DNA from: Athripsodes cinereus
Taxonomy: Eukaryota > Arthropoda > Insecta > Trichoptera > Leptoceridae
Direction of reading: 5' to 3'
DNA length: 64,000 bases
NCBI GenBank assembly: GCA_947579605.1
Contig: OX388322.1
Span: 5,270,001 to 5,334,000 of the forward strand
Shown here: piece by piece, positions 9,956 through 20,038 of the stretch
Layout of the letters: every line of letters starts with the position of its first letter
Position numbering within the stretch: the stretch's first letter is position 1
Notes under the pieces: model-generated
What the model was told of the DNA's origin: nothing
The model's input: only the letters and a program-made list of their open reading frames with translations
Database searches by the model: none
Position numbers and translations under genes: made by a program

Positions 9956-10950
9956 ATTTTTCCAAGGAACGCTATTAGCTATCCAAATGTTGCGATTAGA
10001 TTTGAAAATCTTTAATAACGAAATCAATCCTTATTCTCCTTCTAACAGGGTTAAAAACGCCTTCAACGCGATTGTCGATAAAATTAAAGTTTGAAAAAAA
10101 AGGGTGGCCAACCTTTTACACTCCAAGAATTCAATACCCTTTTCTGTAATGATTGTATCACCTTTCATTTTCTCAATTACTACATATCATTCAAATTATT
10201 ACTCAGACTCAGAGAGTAAAGAGAGCAATCTAAAGAAGTCGCTAAAGATTCTTACTTAAATAAAATATATACAAACGATGTTACAGATTCTCTTGGAGAA
10301 ATCCAACGGTCATCTTTCCTCCTGTACGACTTTCAAAGCGACATCCTTTCAAATTGAATTGCATCGTTCAGAGGTACTGGTACCAAGAAAGAATAAGGTT
10401 TTCTGAAGGAAGTTAGCAGGTACCACATGAATACGACGGGCCTCAGACCCAACAAGGGGAGAAAGATTTATGTTTGTAATAATTAAGATATAAATTATGA
10501 CATTAATAAATAAGGGTGAAATTAATTCCACGTCTTTGTTGAACATAATATTGTTGTTGAATTGTTGAACACAGGTAAAAATTCTGGAGAAATGACAGAA
10601 GATTTGAACTTAATAAAAGTTTAATTGTAATGTAAATAAAAGTACCATTATTAATATTCCTTCATTTAATATCAAGAACTAGAGTAATTTGTTGTTTTTT
10701 AAATAGAAAACTGGAAATAAATCTTAAACTCCTTGTAATTTATGCATATTTTATTTCTCTCTTTTTTTCCTGCAATAAGTGGGATAACCAGTTGAATCAA
10801 TAAATCATTTATTAGGTAAAATAACCGTTGCCATTATCTCCGTGACTCAAAAAATGTTGATCCAATATTGGGAGCATTTTTATCGTCGAATTATTGTTTG
10901 AAGTACAACTTCACATTGAGCAGTATTAAATGTTGAGAAGGAGGTAAATT
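9956..10950. other. no gene recognised
   Basis: No conserved coding frame. Positions 10.2-10.45 kb look less AT-rich, but all frames there contain stops and no family motif is secure. A Rep-1-like scrap may lie near 10770-10800. Confidence 0.4.
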
Positions 10951-10954
10951 AATA

Positions 10955-11040
10955 TGTCAGAAGCGGGATTTAAACTCGATATCCCTCAACTGTAAGGCCA
11001 AAATTATACAGATAAGCTATTAGGATACCGACTACCACCA
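10955..11040 (-). mobile_element. possible tRNA-type SINE remnant
   Basis: GGGATTTAAACTCGATATCC reads, reversed, like a decayed B box, and the following TAGGATACCGACTACCACC resembles an A-box end. Too decayed to assign to SINE-A or SINE-T. Confidence 0.25.
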
Positions 11041-12025
11041 ATATGGACTGTTCTTGGAATTAATACGAGAATATATAAAATATATTAAAGGTGTAAAAAG
11101 TCTGTTGATATTCCAAATAAAAAAGTAAGTAAGTACAGTCATAACATGTTGAGAAGCCGTGGTAATAAGGAAACAAAAAATAGTAACAAAAAGGGCTCAT
11201 TGTTTGAATAACGTATGACCAACGAGCGAGCGATACAGAGATGTAAGAAGAAGTATTCATTTATCCAACGACCAAAAACCTACGGTAGGATAATGGTTTC
11301 ATGGGTAAAAAATTGGAATAACACGTCTCAAAATTTAACCGCTTGGTTGTCTGGGAGTGGCGTGAAAAATAGTCAAAAATGTACTGAACATAAATCTTTG
11401 TAAAGCTGCTGATTTTAAACATACAATGTTTTCAGGAACATCTTTAATATTATGAAGAACTTTGGTACCTCGATGAAATGTACACCCTTGGTTCAAATAC
11501 AAAAGACCCTTTGCATCAAATTGCATATAGTTTGAATATAAAATCAACCACGTTATTACCGGAAATTTTATAAGTCCAGCGATTCATTGCTATCAATTAT
11601 GCAAATACGGCAATTTTGAATGATTTTGCTTTGGAGCCATATATGGGTCTTAAGACCATCTCAAGGTCTTTGTTAAACACTGTAGTCTTAAAAATATAAG
11701 CTCTCAGAACTGACGACAGTTTGTTTGTTCATCAGTAGCACTGGTAGTCGATTCCGTAGAACAGTATATATCCAGCAAAACCAGACTGGCTAGTCTAATG
11801 CTATGTAAGGGTTTTGGGCATGGGCAGATTGTTTACTTGGAAATAGAGTTTAGGAGAAAAGATCTTTACATTAAGAATGATGATTACTTTTAAACAAGCA
11901 TTATTTCACAAAAGCTATGATTCTGGATAATTTTTCTATGGCTTTTTTTAAGGCGTTACCTTGATTGATATTGTCTTTAGATCAGGTGTTTGAAACAAAG
12001 AAAAGTGTAAACTATAAATTTTGCA
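11041..12025. other. no gene recognised
   Basis: A 62-codon plus-strand frame at 11215-11403 has no family I recognise. No repeat family member found. Confidence 0.4.
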
Positions 12026-12202
12026 TTTTTTTTTTGAAAAGATATATCTGGGTTTTGTTATAAACCCAAATACAACCTTATAAACCTTTCATACTAAGCT
12101 AAAAGCTTGTGCCGTGAAAGGGGAGTTTGCCGGCACCTGGGATCGAACCACTGACCCCTTCTTCTGAAAATCAAGACTCTACCTCCAGGCTACCAACGAA
12201 CT
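12026..12202 (-). mobile_element. SINE-A copy, full length
   Basis: Reverse orientation. The tail is the T-run at 12026-12035, followed by GATATATCTGGGTTTTGTTA, TACAACCTTATAAACCTTTC, GGGGAGTTTGCCGGCACC, then GGGATCGAACC (reverse B box, about 12139-12149) and the head CCTCCAGGCTACCAACGAAC. Confidence 0.75.
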
Positions 12203-12738
12203 ATTTGCGATAAAGTTTTTTATTTTTAAGAATTCGAGCTCAAATTTTCTTCGCGTATTGTCCATTTTGGATATTGGAGGTTCAAATACAGAAAGGTTTC
12301 ATGTAAATTACTGAAGGAAATGCGTTTATTTTGATACAAGGTCAGGTCTTTGGATTTGATATATGGGTCTCAGGGGTAAAATTGTATAGCAATTTAGAAT
12401 CATAATATTATTAAAACCATACCCATACGAAGTCTCAGGTAGTGGAATAATAAAGTTACTTACAGAGTGACAATTTTTTGGAGAAACACATTCACACGAC
12501 CCAAATTAAATATAAAAAGCTCTCTTTGTTATGGAATATTGACTTTGTGAGGTGAAAATTCTATATTTGGTACCAAATTCGCTTTGATGCTGGTTCAAAT
12601 ATTTGTATTATTATCATTTTCATCAAAATTTTGTCTAAAAATGTATAATAATGTATCTCAACTCCAAGAAGTCTATAATTTGATTGAAGTCTGCTAGCAT
12701 TCTTAACGCATTTGAATAAAGATGGTTTTAAGACGAAT
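12203..12738. other. no gene recognised
   Basis: AT-rich; nothing supported. Confidence 0.4.
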
Positions 12739-12910
12739 CAATGTGTGTGTGTATTGTGTCATATGATTGTATAATTAAATAGAGTAAGAGAAAGTAAAGT
12801 AAAGAATGTTATAGCGCTAAGACAAAGTAAAGTTAAAAACTGACTCAAGGCACGGGCACTTTGCCTTGGCACGGGCTCATGCTCAGTTAAATTGATTTTA
12901 TGACATATTA
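12739..12910 (+). repeat. dispersed repeat, pair with 63.5-63.7 kb
   Basis: Shares, in order, TTGTGTCATATGATTGTATA, AAAGAATGTTA, GTTAAAAACTGACTCA and TGCCTTGGCACGGGCT with the inverted sequence at 63530-63700. No coding frame. Confidence 0.5.
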
Positions 12911-12994
12911 TATTACTGTTAAATAATGAATGTTAAAAAATACTCTTAAATATAAATGGAATAAATTGGCTCCCATACACTCAAAAAATCTACT

Positions 12995-13112
12995 CTACAC
13001 AGTAAGAAAAAAGCTTGAGTTGTGAAGGAGAAGTAAATCGGCAGTGAAAGGAATCGATCCCGAGATCTTTTCTTGAAAGTTTAAGACTTTATCATCAGGC
13101 ACTCTACCATAC
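12995..13112 (-). mobile_element. SINE-A copy, diverged
   Basis: Reverse orientation: CACAGTAAG, AAGCTTGAGTTGTGAAGGAG, GGAATCGATCCCGAG (reverse B box region), ACTTTATCATCAGGCACTCT. The MITE-H copy begins three bases beyond its head. Confidence 0.5.
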
Positions 13113-13115
13113 CAG

Positions 13116-13328
13116 CAGGGTTACTCTTGACAAAATCTAAACACGATCTTAATCTAGTCTTGATCTTGATCATACGACGCACGAAGGGACTATGGTCAAA
13201 AACATCGCGCTACCGCTACAGCGTGATCAGTATGCGTGTATTTTTGGCCAATAGTCACTTCGTGCGTCTTATGATCAAGATCAAGACTAGATTAAGATCG
13301 TATTTAGATTGTGTCAAGAGTAGCCCTG
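13116..13328. mobile_element. MITE-H copy 1
   Basis: A 213-bp non-autonomous DNA transposon. It starts CAGGGTTACTCTTGACAAAA and ends in the inverted counterpart TTGTGTCAAGAGTAGCCCTG. Inverted similarity continues about 80 bases inward through GATCTTAATCTAGTCTTGAT. CAG flanks both ends (13113-13115 and 13329-13331). Copy 2 at 33.1 kb has the same flanks, so CAG is probably a 3-bp target duplication. No transposase is encoded, and the superfamily is not assigned. Confidence 0.8.
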
Positions 13329-13361
13329 CAGTGGCTTTATCATAATAAAGTATTTAGAGCT

Positions 13362-13735
13362 ACACTGACTAAGAGTCCCAGAGAGAGTGGAGTTCAAACT
13401 GTGCCTCACGGTCCACAAAGCCTTGAACGGCACGGCACCTCAATGCCTCGCTGAACTCTGTCCCCTCGATGAAACTCTGAGGCGACCACTGCGATCAGCT
13501 TCCACCGCTGTCAACAAACTTGTGGAGCCCAACAGGGCAAACACTTCCAAATTCGCAGAGAGGAGCTTTAGCGTTGCAGGGCCAACTGCCTGGAACCGAT
13601 TGCCAGCGGACTTAAGACAGAACCAACCCACTGCAACGTGCTGAAAAAGCCATGGCGCTTTTGAGATGGTCACGGATCATTAAACGGCGCCAAATACAAA
13701 TTATCTTTATTATTATTATTATTATTTTATATTCA
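13362..13735 (+). pseudogene. LINE-M reverse-transcriptase C-terminal tail
   Basis: The frame from 13387 to 13644 encodes the end of a CR1/Jockey-group RT protein: CLTVHKALNGTAPQCLAELC, LRRPLRSAST, then FAERSFSVAGPTAWNRLPAD. Similarity appears to continue in another frame near 13630-13655 (LKKPWRF then stop), so a frameshift breaks it. A short end with GGCGCCAAATACAAATTATC and a TTA repeat tail at 13706-13727 follows. A second 3' end of the family is at 37.5 kb. Confidence 0.65.
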
Positions 13736-14088
13736 TTGTTTGACGTAAGCCTCCCCTTTATATTACCAATCATAATATCAGTCAATCACCAATTATTGAA
13801 TTTAGTCTATACACTCTCAAGAACATAAAAAGTGTCTCGCAAGACGTAATAATATATAGGTAGGTATGTAAACTTTCACTAGAACATAAAAAAACATGGA
13901 ATAAGAAGATAAGTTGAGAACAACCATCAAAGGTTGAGTTCAGAGATTTAATGTTGGTAAACTATTATAAAATATATTTAAATTCTATAATACTGAAAAA
14001 ATATAAATACATAAGTTTTGTGAAAAAAATTGTTTTTATTTGAAGGCAGTCGCACTATCCTTGAATTCGCAAAAAAACGAAATAATAT
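13736..14088. other. no gene recognised
   Basis: AT-rich flank of the LINE-E insertion; nothing supported. Confidence 0.4.
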
Positions 14089-15996
14089 ATATATATTTAG
14101 TTACAATCCATTGGATTGGTCTGCAACGAGTTTGGTTTTTCTTCTCCATTCCTCCCTATTCTCAGCCAGTCTTTTAAGCTCTACGTATGAGCCACAGTTC
14201 ATGTCCCTCTTCAGTTGGTCCATATATGCGTCTCTTGGTCGGCCTCTGCCATTTGTTCCCTCGGTCTTACCCTCCGCGATGGCGATGAGTAGTCCTGGGT
14301 GCCTGATGTTGTGGCCAATCCAGTTAGCTCGTTGTTGGCTGATTCTCTTAAGGAGTTGCCTTTTTTCGCCTACCCTGGTTAAGACTTCTTCGTTTTCGAC
14401 GTGCTCCGACCAATGGATCTTAAGCATGCGTCTGTAGCACCACATCTCAAAGGCCGCCAACCGTCCGCTTTCACTCTTGCTGATGGTCCATGTCTCACAA
14501 CCATAAAGCAGAATGCTCCATACAAAGGCTTTAGTAAGGTTCTTCCTTACGCTTAAGTCGATATTTGGGGATTCCAATATCTTCGATTTTTTGTTGAAGG
14601 CAATCCTTGCCTGGTTTATTCTGCTTACAATTTCTGCTTTGGAGCGTCCATCCTGGTTTATTCTGCTGCCCAGGTACACGAATTCACTTACTTGTTTGAT
14701 GCTCACTCCATTTAATGCAATGTTCGCAGTCGCTTCCTCTCTTCCAACGACCATACATTTTGTTTTTTCTTTATTTATTTTCATGTTGTACTTTGACAAC
14801 AGTATACTTTCCAATTTTCCTAAAGCTTCGTTCAGCTCCATCTCGGAGTCTGCGAGCAGTGCTATGTCGTCAGCATATCTTATCATGTCGACCTTTTTCC
14901 CATTTATTTTTACTCCTGTCCAGTTCTTCATTTCTTCTCTCAGTTCATCAATGGCTCGCTGTATATAGCAGTTAAAGAGAGCTGGCGACATTGAGCATCC
15001 TTGTCTTACGCCTTGTTCGACCCTTGCTTCTGCACAGCTCTCTCCGCTTTTAATCACAGCCATTTCGTTCTTGTATAAGCTCCAGATTGCTCTTCTATCC
15101 TTATAACTCATTCCTATCTGGTTGAGGGTGTTAAAAAGTTGTTCCCATTCTACTTTATCGAATGCTTTTTCAAGGTCGATGAATGCTATATATGTGTTTT
15201 TATTAATTGTTATTCTCTTTTCTAGAGTAAGTCTGAGACTCAGGATTGCATCTCTTGTGCCTGTCTCTTTGCGGAATCCAAATTGATCTTCTGAAAGTGT
15301 TTCGTTGATTTTATTTTCCGCCCTTTTCATTATAATGTTGGTGAGTATCTTAGAGGCGTGTGATATCATGCTTAAGGTTCTGTGTTGTTCACACTTTGTC
15401 GTGCCTGCTTTCTTAGGAAGCGCTCGTATCAGACATTTGGCAAAGTCCTCAGGTATCTCTCCTGTGTTGTATATTTTGCAGACAAGCTTATACAATGTAT
15501 CAAGCATGCCTTTTCCTGCGCATTTAAGCAGCTCTGATGGAATCAGGTCAATACCTGGTGCTTTGCCGTCTTTCAACTTTGCTAATGCAATATCAAATTC
15601 ACTTCTTAAGATGTCATCTCCATTATTTTCTACGTCATATTCTGCTTCTAGTGCTTTGCTTTCCTTGACTATGTTCTTTCCTTTGTATAATTGTTCTAGG
15701 TATTCTTTCCATCTTTTTACGATCAATTCATCCTCAAACAGCAGTTTGCCGTTTTTATCTTGTATAGCACATCGTGGTTGTGTTTTGTCATTGAAGAAAT
15801 TCTTTACTTCAGAGTATGCGGTTTCAAATTTCCTTTGTTTTATATTCCTGTTAATATTTTTGCATTTTTCTTGCAAATAACATTCCTTTCTCAGCTTGGA
15901 TTCTCTGTTAATTTTATTTCTAAGGGCTTTATATTCCTTTTTCCCTTCTTCTGTTTTAGAGTTCTTTAAGTTCCTTCTTAATAGAATTCTTAAGTT
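14089..15996 (-). mobile_element. LINE-E non-LTR retrotransposon, 5'-truncated
   Basis: About 1.9 kb holding the RT and C-terminal regions of an endonuclease/reverse-transcriptase type LINE. Coding similarity extends upstream of the first ATG to about 15990 (KKEYKALRNKINRESKLRKE), so the true protein began earlier. The N-terminal endonuclease is absent. At the 3' end the stop codon TAA is followed only by about ten bases and a TA-rich tail (14085-14100). Overall form fits RTE-like LINEs, but the clade would need a tree. Confidence 0.85.
14101..15876 (-). CDS. reverse transcriptase of LINE-E, open 591-residue frame
   Basis: RNA-dependent DNA polymerase that would copy LINE RNA into a nicked genomic site. 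Visible RT blocks are LKDGKAPGIDLIPSELLK (101-118), FGFRKETGTRDAILSL (199-214), motif A AFIDLEKAFDKV with catalytic D234, motif B GVRQGCSMSPALF (289-301) and motif C RYADDIALLAD with catalytic D336 and D337. After the RT come SEFVYLGSRINQDGRSKAEI, CETWTISKSESGRLAAFEMW, RRMLKIHW and a basic C-terminus with NGRGRPRDAY. No RNase H domain is seen. The start used is only the first ATG in a frame that continues upstream. The frame is free of stops, which suggests a fairly recent insertion, but without the endonuclease it is probably not autonomous. It is a transposon gene, not a host gene. Confidence 0.85.
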   Translation of the reverse strand: MQEKCKNINRNIKQRKFETAYSEVKNFFNDKTQPRCAIQDKNGKLLFEDELIVKRWKEYLEQLYKGKNIVKESKALEAEYDVENNGDDILRSEFDIALAKLKDGKAPGIDLIPSELLKCAGKGMLDTLYKLVCKIYNTGEIPEDFAKCLIRALPKKAGTTKCEQHRTLSMISHASKILTNIIMKRAENKINETLSEDQFGFRKETGTRDAILSLRLTLEKRITINKNTYIAFIDLEKAFDKVEWEQLFNTLNQIGMSYKDRRAIWSLYKNEMAVIKSGESCAEARVEQGVRQGCSMSPALFNCYIQRAIDELREEMKNWTGVKINGKKVDMIRYADDIALLADSEMELNEALGKLESILLSKYNMKINKEKTKCMVVGREEATANIALNGVSIKQVSEFVYLGSRINQDGRSKAEIVSRINQARIAFNKKSKILESPNIDLSVRKNLTKAFVWSILLYGCETWTISKSESGRLAAFEMWCYRRMLKIHWSEHVENEEVLTRVGEKRQLLKRISQQRANWIGHNIRHPGLLIAIAEGKTEGTNGRGRPRDAYMDQLKRDMNCGSYVELKRLAENREEWRRKTKLVADQSNGL

Positions 15997-16334
15997 CGAA
16001 ATAATAATAATACGAAAAATCTTTTGGAATATAAAAAAAATCCATTAATTTGGAAGGATACATTTCGTATTCAAAATATTATCCCAGTAATGCCCTGTCT
16101 TCAACAGGGTCGGCTTAGCTGCAATAAATACCCTCAAATAAGAGTTTTTTGGGAGATAAAAATTTAAATACATATCTACTTAAAGTACTGTTAAGTAGCC
16201 CGAACGAAGTTTCGGCTAACATCTCAACTTTGGTGGCAACTTCAGTTTCGGTCAAAATTTGGCCGATGTTGTAGTAACTTTGTGACTGGGAGACATTGAT
16301 ATTTTTAGCGAAGCATATTATCATAATCATCCGA
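15997..16334. other. no gene recognised
   Basis: Contains AGTTTCGGCTAACATC near 16208, echoed by AGTTTCGGCTTTGGCC near 16684. The pair is too short to call a family. Confidence 0.35.
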
Positions 16335-16500
16335 TAGAGCCGCATCCCTTGAGGAATAGACAGAGAAAATAGAGCGCCACTTAACCCTATCCTTAGATAT
16401 ATTTCTTTTATTCGTCGCTTTCATGTGATTCCTCATGCATGCTCTCCTATTCATTGCGCACAACAAATCCGTCCTGTAAAATCTCTATCAGTTTCGTAGA
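16335..16500 (-). mobile_element. LINE-C fragment, decayed
   Basis: Reverse-strand match to the LINE-C C-terminus: AGAGCGCCACTTAACCCTAT, then TGATTCCTCATGCATGCTCT, aligned with 5857-5930. All frames carry stops. Confidence 0.55.
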
Positions 16501-16984
16501 TTTTCTTTATAATTCTGCCTTCGTTCAATTATTCAGTTTTATTCGTGTTGTTAATATAGCATAAATAAACTCCAACCAGCAAATATATAGGTACTCTCAG
16601 TTTTTGCAAATGATAAACAAATAGATTTTTTAAAAATAGTATTTACCTGCATAACTATTTATGCATACCTAAAATTAGTTTGAAGTTTCGGCTTTGGCCA
16701 AAGCTAGGTCAAAAACCGAAGCTTCAACATCGGCCAGAAAACCGCTATCGGTTGGACATATACTAGTAAGGAAAGACAAAACGAGAATTCTTTGTTTTAA
16801 TGGTGTTTGTAAAATTTTATTAAATGTAACAATGGTTTTTAAAAAAAGGCTAAGTATGGTTTTAAAAGGGATGGTAAAAATTTATTGAACGGTTAAATTT
16901 ATCGAGCAAATCTAATAATAGAATACTAAACCATAATGATATCTTCTACAACGGAGGAACCAGCGAAAACAAAGTATCTACACC
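16501..16984. other. no gene recognised
   Basis: Nothing supported beyond the short TTTCGGC echo. Confidence 0.35.
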
Positions 16985-17110
16985 ACTATAAGTTCATGCC
17001 GTATCCCAAATGGGGTATGCAGAGAAAACTTAAAGAAATCCCTAGGAGCACAAACTAAAACCAGCTTCCTCCATTCACACTCTCTCTTCATCAATTAATC
17101 TCTTCTCATG
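16985..17110 (-). mobile_element. LINE C-terminal scrap
   Basis: Reversed, it contains GAATGGAGGAAGCTGGTTTT, as in LINE-G, and a GCATACCCCATTTGGGATAC end resembling LINE-C. The family cannot be fixed. Confidence 0.35.
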
Positions 17111-17276
17111 ATATTTCTAATTCTGAAGCTCTAATATCGTTGTCACAAGATCGGTGTATTGTAAAAATGATCTTTTTAGACTATCAGAAACTTAGTAGAC
17201 AATAGAACAGTGTACTTTGGAAACTATTTCAGATCTCCTTGACGTGCCTTTATGTCAATTTTTTAGATTATTTCTA

Positions 17277-17488
17277 TTTCATCTGGAGAAAAAGAATCCG
17301 TCCGAGGCACAATTTTTTGCAAAAAAAATACTTGCATTTTTCGTTCACGCTTGGTATATCGATTTTTCACGTTTGATTGATTGTAGGTTAGGCTAGAATA
17401 GGTCAGGTGTAATTTAATGCATTGTGAACGAAAAATGCAAAGAACTAATTTTGTGCTCACAAAATTCACCACATTTCTCAGATGAAGT
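17277..17488. repeat. inverted repeat structure
   Basis: A perfect 17-bp inverted pair, TTGCATTTTTCGTTCAC at 17332-17348 and its complement at 17424-17440. A weaker outer pair lies at 17277-17291 and about 17474-17488. Possibly a small MITE; no target duplication is evident. Confidence 0.45.
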
Positions 17489-17574
17489 GTTATATAATTA
17501 CCTACGTTAAGTGTTTTTTAATGAGTGCAGCTCATCTGAAAATTAACCGAACTTTGATATGATGAGGCATATGC

Positions 17575-17735
17575 AAACCTATCTTCTTCTTCCAAGTCGG
17601 TCTCTCAATGATGAGGATCGTGACCACCATTGCCCCTATCAAGCGACAAGCGTCTTCCACCGCGCCCTGTCCTCCGCCTGCCTAAACGCCTCATACCTCC
17701 CTGCAGCATCTCTCACATGATCCTATCTTATCTTA
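17575..17735 (-). mobile_element. LINE C-terminal stub with GAA tail
   Basis: On the minus strand the frame reads HVRDAAGRYEAFRQAEDRAR then WKTLVA and a stop, the usual ending of RTE-like LINE proteins, followed about 70 bases later by a GAAGAAGAAGA tail (17582-17592). It is GC-richer than its surroundings. Confidence 0.5.
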
Positions 17736-18600
17736 CACGTTTCTATTGCTATCTTAAGAACTAAGCAATATTCTTCACATAAAATAATTTGTCCCTTTAT
17801 TGAAATCGCTTCAGTTATATTGAGAATTCTATTTAAGTATTCACCTTTTGAAACAATGACAACGGATGATTTTTGCTGATCATACACCGATTCTTAAAAA
17901 AATCAATACTGTTGTCTATTCCAATTCATCCTCCCCACTTGCCCAAACCAATGAAGCTTATACTTATTTCAATTCCACAATTAACGCAAATATTTCTTGA
18001 TACTTTAATTTCTTCCATATAAAAAACAAATTTCGTTTTTAACTACTTAAAACTACATTAACTTTTTTATATATTATTTTATCATCTATACTCTTCAAAC
18101 CGTCTGAATGATTTTTTTCACGTAAATATAAAATATAAAAAAGTTGGTCGTAAATGACAAATGGCCAACGATTTCAGTGTTGAAATTTTATATTTCTTTA
18201 CAAAAAAAAATATAATGAATGGGCCTTAGTACACGGAATACATAATTCTAATTAATAGCCATTAACATTAAATGCGAGTGCTTTATGGCAACCCCATAAC
18301 TGATTACACCTCGGTAAAATAAAAAAAATATAATTTATTCATCTGGCAATAAAAAAGGTAATTCATATTATTTTAAATTATGTAGACTACTAATATAAAG
18401 ATCGGTTAAAAGAAAATGTTGAAAGTGTTGGTATGTGAACAAAGGAGTTATTCCAGACGCCGTGCCGTACCGTTTAAGATCAGAATCTAATTTAATAATT
18501 ATTATGTATGAAACGTCAATTTTGAGCTCATCCAGGTGTTCGAAAAACCTCAGGTAGGTATAAGATATTTAATATCTGCTCATATTTGAGGGAATGAATT
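17736..18600. other. no gene recognised
   Basis: AT-rich. A faint LINE-C-like echo at 17930-18020 (TGCCCAAACCAATGAAGCTT) is too decayed to call. Confidence 0.35.
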
Positions 18601-18604
18601 GTTT

Positions 18605-18765
18605 TGCAAAAAAAAAAAATATCTATAATTCAGCTATGAAGGATGCCATCCACTCCGAATGTCTTATTTTTAAACTGGCACCTAAAGGACAATCTGTATG
18701 TTTATTACTTAGTCAACTGGCTACCCCACTTTAGGATATATCGTGATGGAATAGTAGAAGAACTT
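18605..18765 (+). repeat. Rep-1 copy
   Basis: Blocks TAATTCAGCTATGAAGGATG, CATCCACTCCGAATGTCTTA and CAACTGGCTACCCCACTTT, then CGTGATGGAATAGTAG. Confidence 0.6.
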
Positions 18766-18774
18766 TATTTAATT

Positions 18775-18882
18775 TATTTATTTATCCATTCCTTACTGTA
18801 CATTCACTACATATAATTTCATTGAAGCCATACATTAAAATGAAATAGGTACAATCAATACACAGAGGGTGAGTCATTAATA
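18775..18882 (-). mobile_element. LINE 3' end, UTR-A family
   Basis: A TTTA-repeat edge, then CCTTACTGTACATTCACTAC and ACACAGAGGGTGAGTCATTA. The TIR element at 18884 interrupts it right at this block. Confidence 0.5.
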
Positions 18883-18883
18883 G

Positions 18884-19578
18884 GGCCAATTCTGAATCTT
18901 AATGAACTAACTAACTAAAAAGTTGATTAATATTAGTTATTATGTAGTATTCAGCATTAGTTATGAACTATAAACAACTATAAACTCGAGAACCACCAAG
19001 TGCAAACGGTAAAATCTATGGGGCAAACTAATATTAGTCAGTGATGCCGCAATACAAAATGTTTTTCACGTTCCGATTTACACTTCTGGCAACAATTTAA
19101 TAGTTGTCGCGCGTGAAAATTGTGAAATGTCAAATTTGCCGATATATTTTGGCGTTCGTATTTGCGTCGGTGGTGGTATAATTTTACATTTTATACATGC
19201 AAAGAGTTGCGAGGGCCCTAAAAATATAAATTTTTACTTTTAATTGAAAAAACAACTTAACACGTCCAAAATATAGCAATATTCTGCGGCAAAATCACAG
19301 CAACTAATAATATTCGCACATTAAAAGTCGCGAATAAAATTCTGCCAAATCCAACTTATTTTAGTCGTCGGCTGTCAACTAAAATTTCATTCTGAATACG
19401 AAATCCATAGAGCGACGAAATTTATAGTTGTACTAAGATGTCAAAATGAACTAATTAACTAAATTAGTACGGAAAACTGTGAATACGAATTAGAACTAAT
19501 TATCATGACTCAACTATCTCCTCACACTTAGTTTACTTAGTTAGTGCAACTAAACTATTTTATGATTCAGAATTGACC
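18884..19578. mobile_element. non-autonomous TIR element, about 695 bp
   Basis: Begins GGCCAATTCTGAATCTTAA and ends in the inverted counterpart TTATGATTCAGAATTGACC. AACTAACTAA-type sequence follows inside each end. The interior has no long frame. Target duplication is unclear: ATA-rich flanks allow a short one. Superfamily not assigned. Confidence 0.6.
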
Positions 19579-19837
19579 ATAATATATATTAATTAATCCT
19601 ATAAAAACATAATTCTCCATTGTAGGGTAGTACAATAAGTAATTATTGAGTGTTTGATGGTAATTTAGAATATCTTCTGCATCTAATGAACATATAGGTT
19701 GTCCTCCGATCAATGTCATAGTAAAAAAAATATTTAGGAGTTGGCATATTTCATCTCTAATATAATAATGTTATAATATCATACAACTTCGTGGTATTTT
19801 ATGAGTATTTGATTTTTCCTTCTATTTTCTTCTTCCG

Positions 19838-20038
19838 CAAGACTTCCGTCCGCAGGGGTTCCGTAGGCCCGGGCGTCCCTCTTTCACAATACACCGTTCC
19901 TATGACAACGATATCAGAGCGCAAGGAATGTTGTGGGAAGAGGTGACGCAATTGGCACAGAGACGCTTTGAATGGAGGAGGCTGGTTTCTGCCCTGTGCT
20001 CCCGAGTGGAGCGTTGAGGGCGATGATGATGATGATTT
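19838..20038 (+). mobile_element. LINE-G C-terminal stub
   Basis: Nearly identical to parts of the copies at 21.8, 22.5 and 48.5 kb. It encodes the last residues of a LINE protein (see the 48.4 kb entry) and ends with a GAT repeat at 20022-20037. 5'-truncated. Confidence 0.7.

Noticed and set aside
10200..10450. Possible LTR retrotransposon relic
   Set aside because: Translations in all frames have stops and no protease, RT or integrase motif; no LTR pair was found.
11215..11403. 62-codon ORF as a transposase N-terminus
   Set aside because: No recognisable helix-turn-helix or family motif.
14030..15880. Plus-strand frames of 86-191 codons opposite the LINE-E reverse transcriptase
   Set aside because: They are antisense shadows of the RT frame, with compositions that follow from it.
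16200..16700. MITE based on two AGTTTCGGC phrases
   Set aside because: Shared words are under 20 bases and in inconsistent context.
17930..18020. Additional LINE-C copy
   Set aside because: Only a faint echo of TGCCCAAACCA and a few neighbours; below what I can support.
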